Positions 5,568 to 12,266 of a DNA stretch of 12,266 nucleotides are shown here, piece by piece. The stretch is from JABDDM01 sp038240295 (GTDB taxonomy: Bacteria; Bacteroidota; Ignavibacteria; Palsa-1295). The position numbers and the translations under genes were made by a program. The notes beneath the pieces were generated by a model. The model was not told the DNA's origin and did no database searches. It saw only the letters and a list, made by a program, of their open reading frames with translations. How positions within the stretch are numbered: position 1 is the stretch's first letter; each line of letters begins with the position of its first letter. The stretch covers positions 1 through 12,266 of the forward strand of contig JBBSDW010000099.1 of assembly GCA_038240295.1 (NCBI GenBank), given 5' to 3'.

Positions 5568-6374
5568 ATGGGAATAGTAGAAAGAAAAGAGCGAGAGCGA
5601 GAGGCCAGGCGCGTAGCGATACTTGACGCCGCAAAGGAGATCTTTAAGGAAAAGGGTTTTGCGACCGCGACGATGGATGACATTGCAAAGCAAGCCGAGC
5701 TTGCAAAAGGGACGGTTTATCTTTATTACAAGAGCAAAGAAGAACTTCTGATCGGTCTTGTCATGCGAGCGCTCGATCTTATGGCAGAAGTCTTCGAAGA
5801 AGGGATGGCGGCGAAAGAAAGCGCCTTCGAAAAATTGCTCAGCATGGGCGACGCCTACTGGAAATTCGCAAATGAGTACCCGTTCTACTTTGTCATCATG
5901 CACATCATGGAGATGCCAGACCGCGGCAGGCAGGAGCAGGTCGGCGAAGAGGTGCAGCAGTCATTGCATTACAAGAGCAATTGCGTCTGGCGCGATATGA
6001 TCGCTCTCGTCGATCAATCGAAGGCGGATGGAATGCTGAAGCCGGAAGTCGGCTCCTTTGCTTTTGCGATGCTTTTGTGGATGAACACGACGAGCAGTCT
6101 CCGATTCGCCAATAAAGTAAAGACGATGCCCGAGAATATCTGGCAGCAGCAGGGCAGCTACAATCCCTGCAATATGGATATGCGGGTCATGTACGATTTG
6201 AATGCGAATCTGCTTTTTCATCAGGTTGCGACCGAAGCCGGGTGCGCAAAACTTGCCACGCTTGTGTGGCCAGATAGCCTTCCGGCTGCCAGCGCCAGGG
6301 ATATTTCCGAAGTGAACTTCGAGCCGTTCGCCGAAGAGATCCCACTCGAATTTTTAGAGAACACAAGCTTATAG
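5568..6374 (+). CDS. TetR/AcrR-family transcriptional repressor of the efflux operon
   Basis: A 268-residue regulator. The N-terminal DNA-binding domain is clear: RRVAILDAAKEIFKEKGFA (helix 1, residues ~15-33), then TMDDIAKQAELAKGTVYLYYKSKEELL (~35-61), which includes the helix-turn-helix and the conserved GTVYLYYKSKEEL. The rest is a helical ligand-binding and dimerisation domain with no match I can name. It is longer than the usual ~190-220 residues, with about 60 extra residues at the C-terminus after MRVMYDLNANLLF. The ATG is preceded by only a weak purine stretch (CAGGCAAG). It is the first gene of a four-gene run, 59 bp before the tolC-like gene, with a perfect palindrome in its promoter region. 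The likely role is a ligand-released autorepressor of the downstream pump; the inducing compound cannot be read from the sequence. Confidence 0.92.
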   Translation: MGIVERKEREREARRVAILDAAKEIFKEKGFATATMDDIAKQAELAKGTVYLYYKSKEELLIGLVMRALDLMAEVFEEGMAAKESAFEKLLSMGDAYWKFANEYPFYFVIMHIMEMPDRGRQEQVGEEVQQSLHYKSNCVWRDMIALVDQSKADGMLKPEVGSFAFAMLLWMNTTSSLRFANKVKTMPENIWQQQGSYNPCNMDMRVMYDLNANLLFHQVATEAGCAKLATLVWPDSLPAASARDISEVNFEPFAEEIPLEFLENTSL

Positions 6375-6402
6375 TCACAAGCTTAACATCACAAGCGCTC
6401 GT
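6361..6402 (+). repeat. Three direct copies of a ~14-nt unit across the tetR stop codon
   Basis: CACAAGC recurs at an exact 14-nt period, within units starting at 6361, 6375 and 6389. The first two units agree at 10 of 14 positions (core CACAAGCTTA), while the third keeps only the first half. Copy one includes the last codons and the TAG stop of the tetR-type gene. It may be a local slippage duplication that set the present end of the reading frame, or a binding site array before tolC. Confidence 0.6.
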
Positions 6403-6433
6403 TATCCCGAAGATCAAACGTACCGAATTCTTT

Positions 6434-7801
6434 ATGCGACTTACTTCACTTTTTTCATCCGTTGCTTTGCCATCCATTGCTCTGCTGCTCGCAGTTACGA
6501 GCGGCACCGCACTTGCGCAGCCTGCGCAAACACCAAAGGCGCTTGCCGATTACATCGAGGTTGCGCTTAAGCAAAATCCCGATGTCATGGCGGCGCGCGC
6601 CCGTTACGATCAGGCGAACGCTCGTGTCGGACAGGCCACTTCGAGCCTCTGGCCGCGGGTTGATGTCAATGCCACCTACACAAGCTTCAGCGGCGGCCGT
6701 ATCATCACCATTCCAGGTATTGGTGCGTTTTCTACCGCGACGATCGGAGTCGTACCGTGGGATAATAATATCTCGGCATCGTGGAGCATCTTTAACTATG
6801 CGATCTGGGAAGCGGGCAAAGCATCGCACGCCTACCTCGCCGCAGCGACTTCGGCCGAACTCGCCTCCGAGCTTAACACGTCCTATCAGGTTTCAGACGC
6901 CTATTACAATTATGCAAAGGCGACGGAGCTTGTGCAGGTAAGGCAGAATGCGATGGATCTTGCAAAGCAAAACCTCGCGACGACGCAGGCGATGTTCAAA
7001 AATGATAAATCGCCGAAGAACGATGTGCTTCGCGCACAGGTCGCCGTTTCGTCCTCGCAGGGTGATATCCTGACGGCGCAGAATCAGCAGAATATCGCGA
7101 AGACGAATTTCAACAATCTGCTTAAACGCGACTATGACGCCGCGATCGATCTGCCGCCAACGCAGGCGCTGCTCGATGCGCCGAAAGATGGCGACCTCGC
7201 TGCGCTCTCGACTGAGTCGATGGCGCCGAGCGGTTCGCTTACGCTCGATCTGAATCAGGCGTTGCACGACCGCCCCGAGATCCTGCAGCTCACGGAATCG
7301 GCACAGGCACTCGAAGGCCTGCGCGCAGTCAGCTACGCTGATTATCTTCCCAACGTTGCACTCTTCGCGCGTTACGGATGGCAGGAAAATAAGCTTGCGT
7401 TCTCGACCACCGATGATTACTTCACGGCCGGTGTGCAATTGCACTGGAATCTCTTCGCCGGATTTGGCACAAATGCACATGTTGCCGAGAACGATGCCCA
7501 GATCCAGGAAGTGAATTTTCAGAAGGAATCGCTCATCAGCGGAATTCGGATCGAACTTCAAAATGCGCGTCTCGAACTTCAGAATGCTCGCGAGCGTCAT
7601 GCGATCGCGCTCCAGCAGATCGCCGCAGCAACGGAGAACGAACGGATCACCAAGCTTCAATATGATGCCGGCGTCACGTCGCTCATCACCATGATCGATG
7701 CGCAGACGACGCTTGCCAATTCGCAGGCTAACCTCACAACGACCACCTATGACGTATTGCTCGCCGATGCTAAATATCGGAAGGCTCTCGGACAGCACTA
7801 A
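6434..7801 (+). CDS. TolC-family outer-membrane efflux factor
   Basis: A 455-residue outer-membrane channel of tripartite efflux pumps (OEP family). Residues 1-28 are a signal peptide ending ALA before Gln29. The mature protein shows the twofold internal layout of the family. The first OEP half (~38-230) contains ALADYIEVALKQNPDV and the long helical ARARYDQANARVGQATSSLWP, with barrel strands near 75-115. The second half (~255-450) begins LTLDLNQALHDRPEILQL and ends in long Gln/Ala/Asn-rich helices (GIRIELQNARLELQNARERH). Trimers of such proteins form a channel from the pump through the outer membrane. The gene lies between the repressor and the membrane-fusion protein, 39 bp before the latter's chosen start, so it very probably serves this pump. 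Confidence 0.93.
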   Translation: MRLTSLFSSVALPSIALLLAVTSGTALAQPAQTPKALADYIEVALKQNPDVMAARARYDQANARVGQATSSLWPRVDVNATYTSFSGGRIITIPGIGAFSTATIGVVPWDNNISASWSIFNYAIWEAGKASHAYLAAATSAELASELNTSYQVSDAYYNYAKATELVQVRQNAMDLAKQNLATTQAMFKNDKSPKNDVLRAQVAVSSSQGDILTAQNQQNIAKTNFNNLLKRDYDAAIDLPPTQALLDAPKDGDLAALSTESMAPSGSLTLDLNQALHDRPEILQLTESAQALEGLRAVSYADYLPNVALFARYGWQENKLAFSTTDDYFTAGVQLHWNLFAGFGTNAHVAENDAQIQEVNFQKESLISGIRIELQNARLELQNARERHAIALQQIAAATENERITKLQYDAGVTSLITMIDAQTTLANSQANLTTTTYDVLLADAKYRKALGQH

Positions 7802-7840
7802 TAAATTTTATCGTCGTCACACTCTTATATGATCTCTGTT

Positions 7841-8923
7841 ATGAAGAAGACCACATCCTCGCTACTGTTCCTGATCGCACTTGGTATTGCCGGCCTCCAG
7901 CTCAGTTCCTGTTCGAAAAAAGTTGAGACCGTCCAGGCCAAAGCCTCGGATCAGGTCTTTACCGTGCAAACGGCAAAGGTTACTACCACTCCGATGTCAT
8001 CCGATATGAAAGTCACGGGGACGCTCGAAGGCATCAAGGAAGCGACCGTGCAAAGCGAGACACAGGGCCGCGTCCTCTCGATCGCTCATACAATCGGCGA
8101 CCGTGTCGGTGCAGGTGCCGCACTTATTATCGTCGATAATGAAACGAAGTCGATCGCATTGCAGCAGGCTTCGGCAGCACGAATGGCGGCAGAAGCATCG
8201 CTTGCAAAGGCGAAGATCGATCGCGATCGAAATGTCGAATTATTGAAAGAGAGTGCATCAACCAAGAATCAGGTAGAGCTTTCCGATCTTCAGGTCAAGA
8301 GCGGCGAAGCGCAGTTACAGAGTGCGGTAAGCGCCGAGAATCTTGCGAAGCGTCAGCTATCCGACGCGACGGTGCGCGCACCATTCGCCGGGGTGATCGC
8401 AAGCCGTTTTGTCAATCAGGGCGAGACGGTAGTGCCCGGCGCGAAGGTCGAGACACTCATCGACGACTCACGAATGAAGTTCAAGATGTTCATCAATGAA
8501 CTCGACATCGCAAGCTTGAAAGTTGGCGATAAAGTCACGATCGCCGTCGATGCGCTTCCGAATACACAGACGGTTGGGACGGTCACGAACATCAGCAACA
8601 AGTCGGATCAGACGCGTTCGTACGAAGTCGATGTTGAAGTCCCGAACTCGACGCATTCGCTCAAGAGCGGAATGTTCGCCCGCGCTGAAGTGCAACGCGA
8701 ACAAACGCACGACGCAGTTGCGGTGCCGAGTGAGGCAGTGATGTATAACGGCACGGCAACGCAGGTCTATCTTGTCACTAGCGGCGTCGCGCACTTGCTA
8801 GATGTGAAGATCGGTGCATCGACTTCGAGTATGGTTGAAATCACGGAGGGTCTGAAGCCCGGCGACGATGTTGTCGTTTTTGGTCAGGGTACGATCCACG
8901 ATAACGCCAAAGTGCGTCAGTAA
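7841..8923 (+). CDS. RND efflux membrane-fusion (periplasmic adaptor) lipoprotein
   Basis: A 360-residue HlyD/AcrA-type adaptor that joins the inner-membrane pump to the outer-membrane channel. I start it at ATG 7841, not at the ATG 12 bases upstream, because it gives a clean lipoprotein signal (MKKTTSS, hydrophobic core, lipobox LSSC with Cys24). In order: first beta-barrel strand (~42-66); the first half of the lipoyl-like domain, EATVQSETQGRVLSIAHTIG (67-86) with GDRVGAGAALIIVD; a helical hairpin rich in Ala/Gln/Lys (~104-174); the second lipoyl half, DATVRAPFAGVIASRFVNQG (175-194); beta-barrel (~211-285); and a membrane-proximal domain to the end (GLKPGDDVVVFGQG). It is shorter than E. 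coli AcrA (397). It lies 30 bp before the pump gene. Confidence 0.94.
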   Translation: MKKTTSSLLFLIALGIAGLQLSSCSKKVETVQAKASDQVFTVQTAKVTTTPMSSDMKVTGTLEGIKEATVQSETQGRVLSIAHTIGDRVGAGAALIIVDNETKSIALQQASAARMAAEASLAKAKIDRDRNVELLKESASTKNQVELSDLQVKSGEAQLQSAVSAENLAKRQLSDATVRAPFAGVIASRFVNQGETVVPGAKVETLIDDSRMKFKMFINELDIASLKVGDKVTIAVDALPNTQTVGTVTNISNKSDQTRSYEVDVEVPNSTHSLKSGMFARAEVQREQTHDAVAVPSEAVMYNGTATQVYLVTSGVAHLLDVKIGASTSSMVEITEGLKPGDDVVVFGQGTIHDNAKVRQ

Positions 8924-8953
8924 TCATTCGCATCTCAATCACGAGAGAAGATC

Positions 8954-11900
8954 ATGACAATTACAGAACTTTCCATTAAGCGGCCAGCGCTCGTATCGAT
9001 CGTTTTTATCGCGCTCGCCGTCATGGGTCTCTTCGGCTATTCGAAGCTCGGAGTCGACCTGTTGCCGAAGATGGATTTTCCATTCGTCTCGGTGCTGACT
9101 TATTATCCCGGTGCAGGTCCTGAAGAGATCGAGGATCGCATCACGAAGCCGATCGAAGGCGCCATTGCAGGTACGAGCCAGCTCGATAACGTGAAGTCCT
9201 TCTCGTTCGAAGGTTACTCGCTCGTGCTCGGACAGTATCTCTTGACCGCGAATGCTGACGAAGTGGCCGCGGATGTCCAGCGGCATGTCGATCTCGTTCG
9301 CTCGCAGCTTCCCGTCGAAGCACTTGCTCCGAAGATCATCAAAAACGATATCGGCGCCGCACCGATCCTTCGTATGACGCTGACATCGACCAAGCTCTCG
9401 AGCTCCCAGATGTTCCAGCTTGCAAAAGATAAGTTGAAGACCAGGCTCGAATCCGTCGAAGGTGTCGCGCAGGTTGATGTCTCGGGTGGACAGGAACGCG
9501 AGATCAAAGTTGCGATCGACAACGATAAGCTTCGCTCGTATAACATTTCGATCAATCAGATCGCGAAGCTGATGCAATCGGAGAATCTCGATTTTCCGTC
9601 GGGAAGTCTTGTGAGCACGCAGCAGGAGAGTGTCGTACGTGTGAAGGGAAAGTTTGAATCGCTCGATCAAATTCGCAACCTTCCCATCACCGCCCTTGCT
9701 GGCGGCGGCACTGTTCATCTTTCCGATATCGCAACCGTCACCGATACCTACAAAGAAGAGGGGCGGCCTGTGCGCTTGAATGGCAAGGATGCAGTTGGAT
9801 TGCAAGTCATTAAGCAGTCCGATGCGAATTCCACTGCCACCGCAGACCGTGTGCGTGCTGCGATCAAGACGCTCGAAGACGATTACAAGGATAGCGGCAT
9901 TCATTTCACGATCGCCATCGATGCAACCGAGTTCACCCGTTCATCGCTCATGTGGGTCGGCATCGATCTCTTGCTGGCGATCATCTTTGTTACCGGTGTG
10001 CTCTTCCTCTTCCTGCATAGCTTCAAGAATGCACTCATCGTGCTTGTTTCCATACCGGTCTCGCTCATCACGACATTCCTCTTCATGTGGCTCTTCGGAT
10101 TCACGCTGAACTTGATGTCGACAATGGCGCTCTCGCTGGTGATCGGTATTCTCGTTGACGACTCGATCGTGGTCCTCGAGAATATTCACAGGAAGCTTGA
10201 AGATGGCCTCTCGCCAGTACAGGCAGCAATCCAGGGACGTAATGAGATTGGCTTCGCCGCGGTTGCGATCACGCTCGTCGATGTTGTCGTGTTCCTGCCG
10301 ATCTCGCTCGTGCAGGGCATGGCAGGAAAGATCCTCCGCGAGTTTGGATTGACCGTTGTTATCTCGACGCTCATTTCGCTTCTTGTAAGCTTTACGCTCA
10401 CGCCGCTGCTTGCATCGCGCTTCAGCAGGGCGCATGAAGTCATCAAAAACCGGTTCTTCCGATGGATCTCCGAGCATTTCGAGCGTTTCCAGGACGGACT
10501 CGAACTTCGATATAAAAACATACTCTCCTGGGCGCTCGGGCATCGCAAGACGATCGTCATGTCCTGCTTCCTGCTCGTACTCGGGAGCTGTGGCTTAATG
10601 GCGACAGGCCAGATCGGTTCGGAGTTTTTCACGAACGCCGATCGCGGTGAATTCGCAATTAACTTCTCTGCGCCATCCGGTACGAACATCGAGAAGACCG
10701 ATTCGCTGATCAAAGGTCTGGAATCGCGTCTTGGAAACGATAAAGATGTTGCCAGATATCTCACGATCATGGGCAAGCAGGAAAATGCATGGGGAAGCGT
10801 CGAACGTGCAAGCGTCGGGCAGATCCAGGTTAAGCTTGTGCCGCCCGGTCAGAGGAAACAATCGACGAGCGAGGTGATGAACCAGGTACGCTCTATGGAA
10901 AAGGATTTTCCCGGACTCAAGCTTTATGCAAGTCCGATAGGAATCTTCGGATCGGCGAACCAGGCTCCGCTTCAGATTGAACTTCGCGGCGACGATCTGC
11001 AGCAGATCGAAAAATATGCGCTCATGGTCGCTGACTCCGTTAAGACCGTCAAAGGCGTGACCGATCTCCAGAGTTCGTATGAAGAAGGGCAGCCGGAAGT
11101 AAAGGTCATCTTCGATCGTGAGCGATTGGCCACAATGGGACTTTCGCTCGGCGAAGCTGCATCGGGACTTCGCACGGCGATCGCTGGAAATACCGATGGC
11201 AAATACAGCGAGAACGGCACCGACTATGACATCGACGTCATTCTCGATAAGCTCGATCGCTCCAATGCCCGCGACGTTTCGCAGGTAACCTTCCTCAGTC
11301 ATGCTGGTCAGCAAATAAAGCTCACCGATATTGCAACGATCTATTACGGCAAAGGCCCGACACAGATCAATCGCAAAAATCGCGAGCGTATGATCCTCTT
11401 ATCGGGCAACCTCGATCGGCGCCCGATCGGCGATGTCGTGACGGAGGTAACAGCGAAGATCAAAAATATTCCGAGGCCATCCGGAGTCAACGAGCCATAT
11501 TTCGCGGGCGACGCAGAGAATCAGCGAAAGTCGTTTGGCGATCTGCTCATCGCGATCGTCCTCGCCATTCTCTTCGTCTATATGATCATGGTTGCGCTCT
11601 TCGAAAGTTATGTGCATCCGTTCACGATCATGTTTGCGCTGCCGGTCTCGCTTGTCGGTGCCCTCGGATTCCTTGCGCTCTTCCATCTGACGCTTTCGAT
11701 GTTCACCTTCGTCGGCCTCATCATGCTCATGGGGCTTGTGACAAAGAACGCGATCCTCATCGTCGATCGAACGAACGCCCGGCGTGCGCTCGGGCATGGT
11801 GTCTTCGAGTCGTTGCTCGAGGCCGGCCCAACCCGTTTGCGGCCGATCCTCATGACGACGGTTACGATGATCCTCGGTATGCTTCCACTCGCAAGCGGAC

Positions 11901-12139
11901 TCGGCGATGGCGGCGAAATGCGGCAGGGTATGGCGGTTGCGATCGTCGGAGGATTGCTTAGCTCCATGATCCTGAGTCTTGTGCTCGTACCGGTAATGTA
12001 TTCCTACGTCGAAGGTGCACGCGAGAAATTCCCTCGCTTCTTCAAACGTATCAATATTTTCAAAGGCATGCGCAAGCCTCGTCCGGCGTACATCGATCAA
12101 TTAGGCCCCGCGATCGCCATCAAGCGCGAGAACCTGTAA
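8954..12139 (+). CDS. RND-family efflux pump, HAE1/AcrB-like inner-membrane transporter
   Basis: A 1061-residue proton-driven exporter, close to the family's usual length of about 1040. The order of parts is typical: TM1 (~12-30), first large periplasmic loop (~35-330), TM2-6 (~333-500), TM7 (~530-550), second periplasmic loop (~555-865) and TM8-12 (~870-1025). The proton-relay residues are intact: Asp402-Asp403 in GILVDDSIVVLENI, Lys931 in GLVTKNAILIVDRTN, and RLRPILMTT (961-969). The N-terminal LSIKRPALVSIVFIALAVMGLFGY and the porter motif YPGAGPEEIEDRITKPIEGA are hallmarks of the HAE1 group, which exports drugs and other amphiphiles, as opposed to the metal-exporting CzcA group. The substrate is unknown. 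GAGAGAAG upstream of the ATG is a reasonable ribosome-binding site. It is the last gene of the operon, and a terminator follows. Confidence 0.96.
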   Translation: MTITELSIKRPALVSIVFIALAVMGLFGYSKLGVDLLPKMDFPFVSVLTYYPGAGPEEIEDRITKPIEGAIAGTSQLDNVKSFSFEGYSLVLGQYLLTANADEVAADVQRHVDLVRSQLPVEALAPKIIKNDIGAAPILRMTLTSTKLSSSQMFQLAKDKLKTRLESVEGVAQVDVSGGQEREIKVAIDNDKLRSYNISINQIAKLMQSENLDFPSGSLVSTQQESVVRVKGKFESLDQIRNLPITALAGGGTVHLSDIATVTDTYKEEGRPVRLNGKDAVGLQVIKQSDANSTATADRVRAAIKTLEDDYKDSGIHFTIAIDATEFTRSSLMWVGIDLLLAIIFVTGVLFLFLHSFKNALIVLVSIPVSLITTFLFMWLFGFTLNLMSTMALSLVIGILVDDSIVVLENIHRKLEDGLSPVQAAIQGRNEIGFAAVAITLVDVVVFLPISLVQGMAGKILREFGLTVVISTLISLLVSFTLTPLLASRFSRAHEVIKNRFFRWISEHFERFQDGLELRYKNILSWALGHRKTIVMSCFLLVLGSCGLMATGQIGSEFFTNADRGEFAINFSAPSGTNIEKTDSLIKGLESRLGNDKDVARYLTIMGKQENAWGSVERASVGQIQVKLVPPGQRKQSTSEVMNQVRSMEKDFPGLKLYASPIGIFGSANQAPLQIELRGDDLQQIEKYALMVADSVKTVKGVTDLQSSYEEGQPEVKVIFDRERLATMGLSLGEAASGLRTAIAGNTDGKYSENGTDYDIDVILDKLDRSNARDVSQVTFLSHAGQQIKLTDIATIYYGKGPTQINRKNRERMILLSGNLDRRPIGDVVTEVTAKIKNIPRPSGVNEPYFAGDAENQRKSFGDLLIAIVLAILFVYMIMVALFESYVHPFTIMFALPVSLVGALGFLALFHLTLSMFTFVGLIMLMGLVTKNAILIVDRTNARRALGHGVFESLLEAGPTRLRPILMTTVTMILGMLPLASGLGDGGEMRQGMAVAIVGGLLSSMILSLVLVPVMYSYVEGAREKFPRFFKRINIFKGMRKPRPAYIDQLGPAIAIKRENL

Positions 12140-12186
12140 GCAAAAGGATCGCGACTTTCGGGACTTGGCGATCAATCACGTCCCCA

Positions 12187-12199
12187 GCTCCAGAGGAGC
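12187..12199 (+). repeat. Small hairpin, first part of a double-hairpin element
   Basis: GCTCC (12187-12191) and GGAGC (12195-12199) pair around an AGA loop, 13 bp before the terminator stem. Together with that stem it resembles a two-hairpin intergenic element that I recall from several environmental phyla. That family identity is from memory and unproved here. Confidence 0.4.
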
Positions 12200-12212
12200 G
12201 GCCCATCATTAG

Positions 12213-12236
12213 CCCCAAGCGGAAGCTTGGGGTTTT
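12213..12236 (+). terminator. Intrinsic terminator of the efflux operon
   Basis: CCCCAAGC (12213-12220) and GCTTGGGG (12225-12232) form a perfect 8-bp stem with a GGAA loop, which is of the stable GNRA tetraloop type, followed by TTTT at 12233-12236. It lies about 74 bp past the pump's stop codon and fits the end of the tetR-tolC-adaptor-pump transcript. The T-run is short, so termination may be partial. Confidence 0.75.
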
Positions 12237-12266
12237 ACGCGATCGCGGGAAGATCCCCGTAGCTCC

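Noticed and set aside
6893..7798. 301-codon open frame on the minus strand inside the tolC-like gene
   Set aside because: It mirrors the sense gene exactly and has an implausible Arg/Ile/Leu-rich composition. The sense frame has a signal peptide and family motifs.
8939..9904. 321-codon open frame on the minus strand inside the RND pump gene
   Set aside because: It is antisense to the conserved pump N-terminal half and is produced by regular codon use in the real gene. No signal, domain or ribosome-binding site supports it.
8954..12139. Metal-exporting (CzcA-type) identity for the RND pump
   Set aside because: The N-terminal and porter motifs and the overall neighbours fit the HAE1 group better, and no metal-binding His-rich segment or metal-resistance gene is nearby.

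Overview
The window looks like chromosomal DNA from a diderm bacterium of the Bacteroidota / Ignavibacteria / Kapabacteria type. The evidence is a truncated gene at the left edge that ends in a type IX secretion (T9SS, Por) C-terminal sorting domain, two lipoproteins with clear lipoboxes, an outer-membrane-like barrel protein ending in Phe, and a tripartite RND efflux operon that needs two membranes. Assignment below phylum level is inference. The genes look native, with no transposase, integrase, CRISPR array, rRNA or tRNA that I can see.

Layout: (1) 1-150 (+), the tail of a T9SS cargo protein. (2) 242-1045 (+), a secreted cupredoxin-like lipoprotein with a complete His/Cys-His-Met copper motif and a carboxypeptidase-regulatory-like domain. 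(3) 1046-1434, a repeat-rich non-coding stretch between convergent genes, with a long imperfect hairpin, a second hairpin that runs into a 14-bp tandem repeat, an A/T-rich short repeat and a probable bidirectional terminator. (4) 1435-3345 (-), a two-gene unit in which an Lrp/AsnC regulator lies directly upstream of a class I-alpha glutamine synthetase. A 20-bp direct repeat with a 31-bp period lies upstream of the regulator. (5) 3501-5357 (-), ruvC followed by an unrecognised secreted, probably outer-membrane protein with a duplicated N-terminal module. (6) 5447-12236 (+), a promoter, a perfect 17-bp palindromic operator, a TetR-family repressor, a TolC-like outer-membrane factor, a lipoprotein membrane-fusion protein and an HAE1/AcrB-like RND pump, ending in a strong intrinsic terminator within a double-hairpin element that may repeat beyond the window edge.

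Functional reading: the right half is a self-regulated multidrug or solute efflux operon encoding all three parts of the pump plus its repressor, with the operator just downstream of a -35/-10 pair. The middle holds nitrogen assimilation (lrp-glnA) and DNA recombination housekeeping (ruvC). The left end holds cell-envelope and secreted proteins. I found no clear new defence or mobile system. The least explained items are the duplicated-module outer-membrane protein, the paired repeats upstream of lrp, the 14-nt triple repeat at the tetR-tolC junction and the intergenic hairpin elements.
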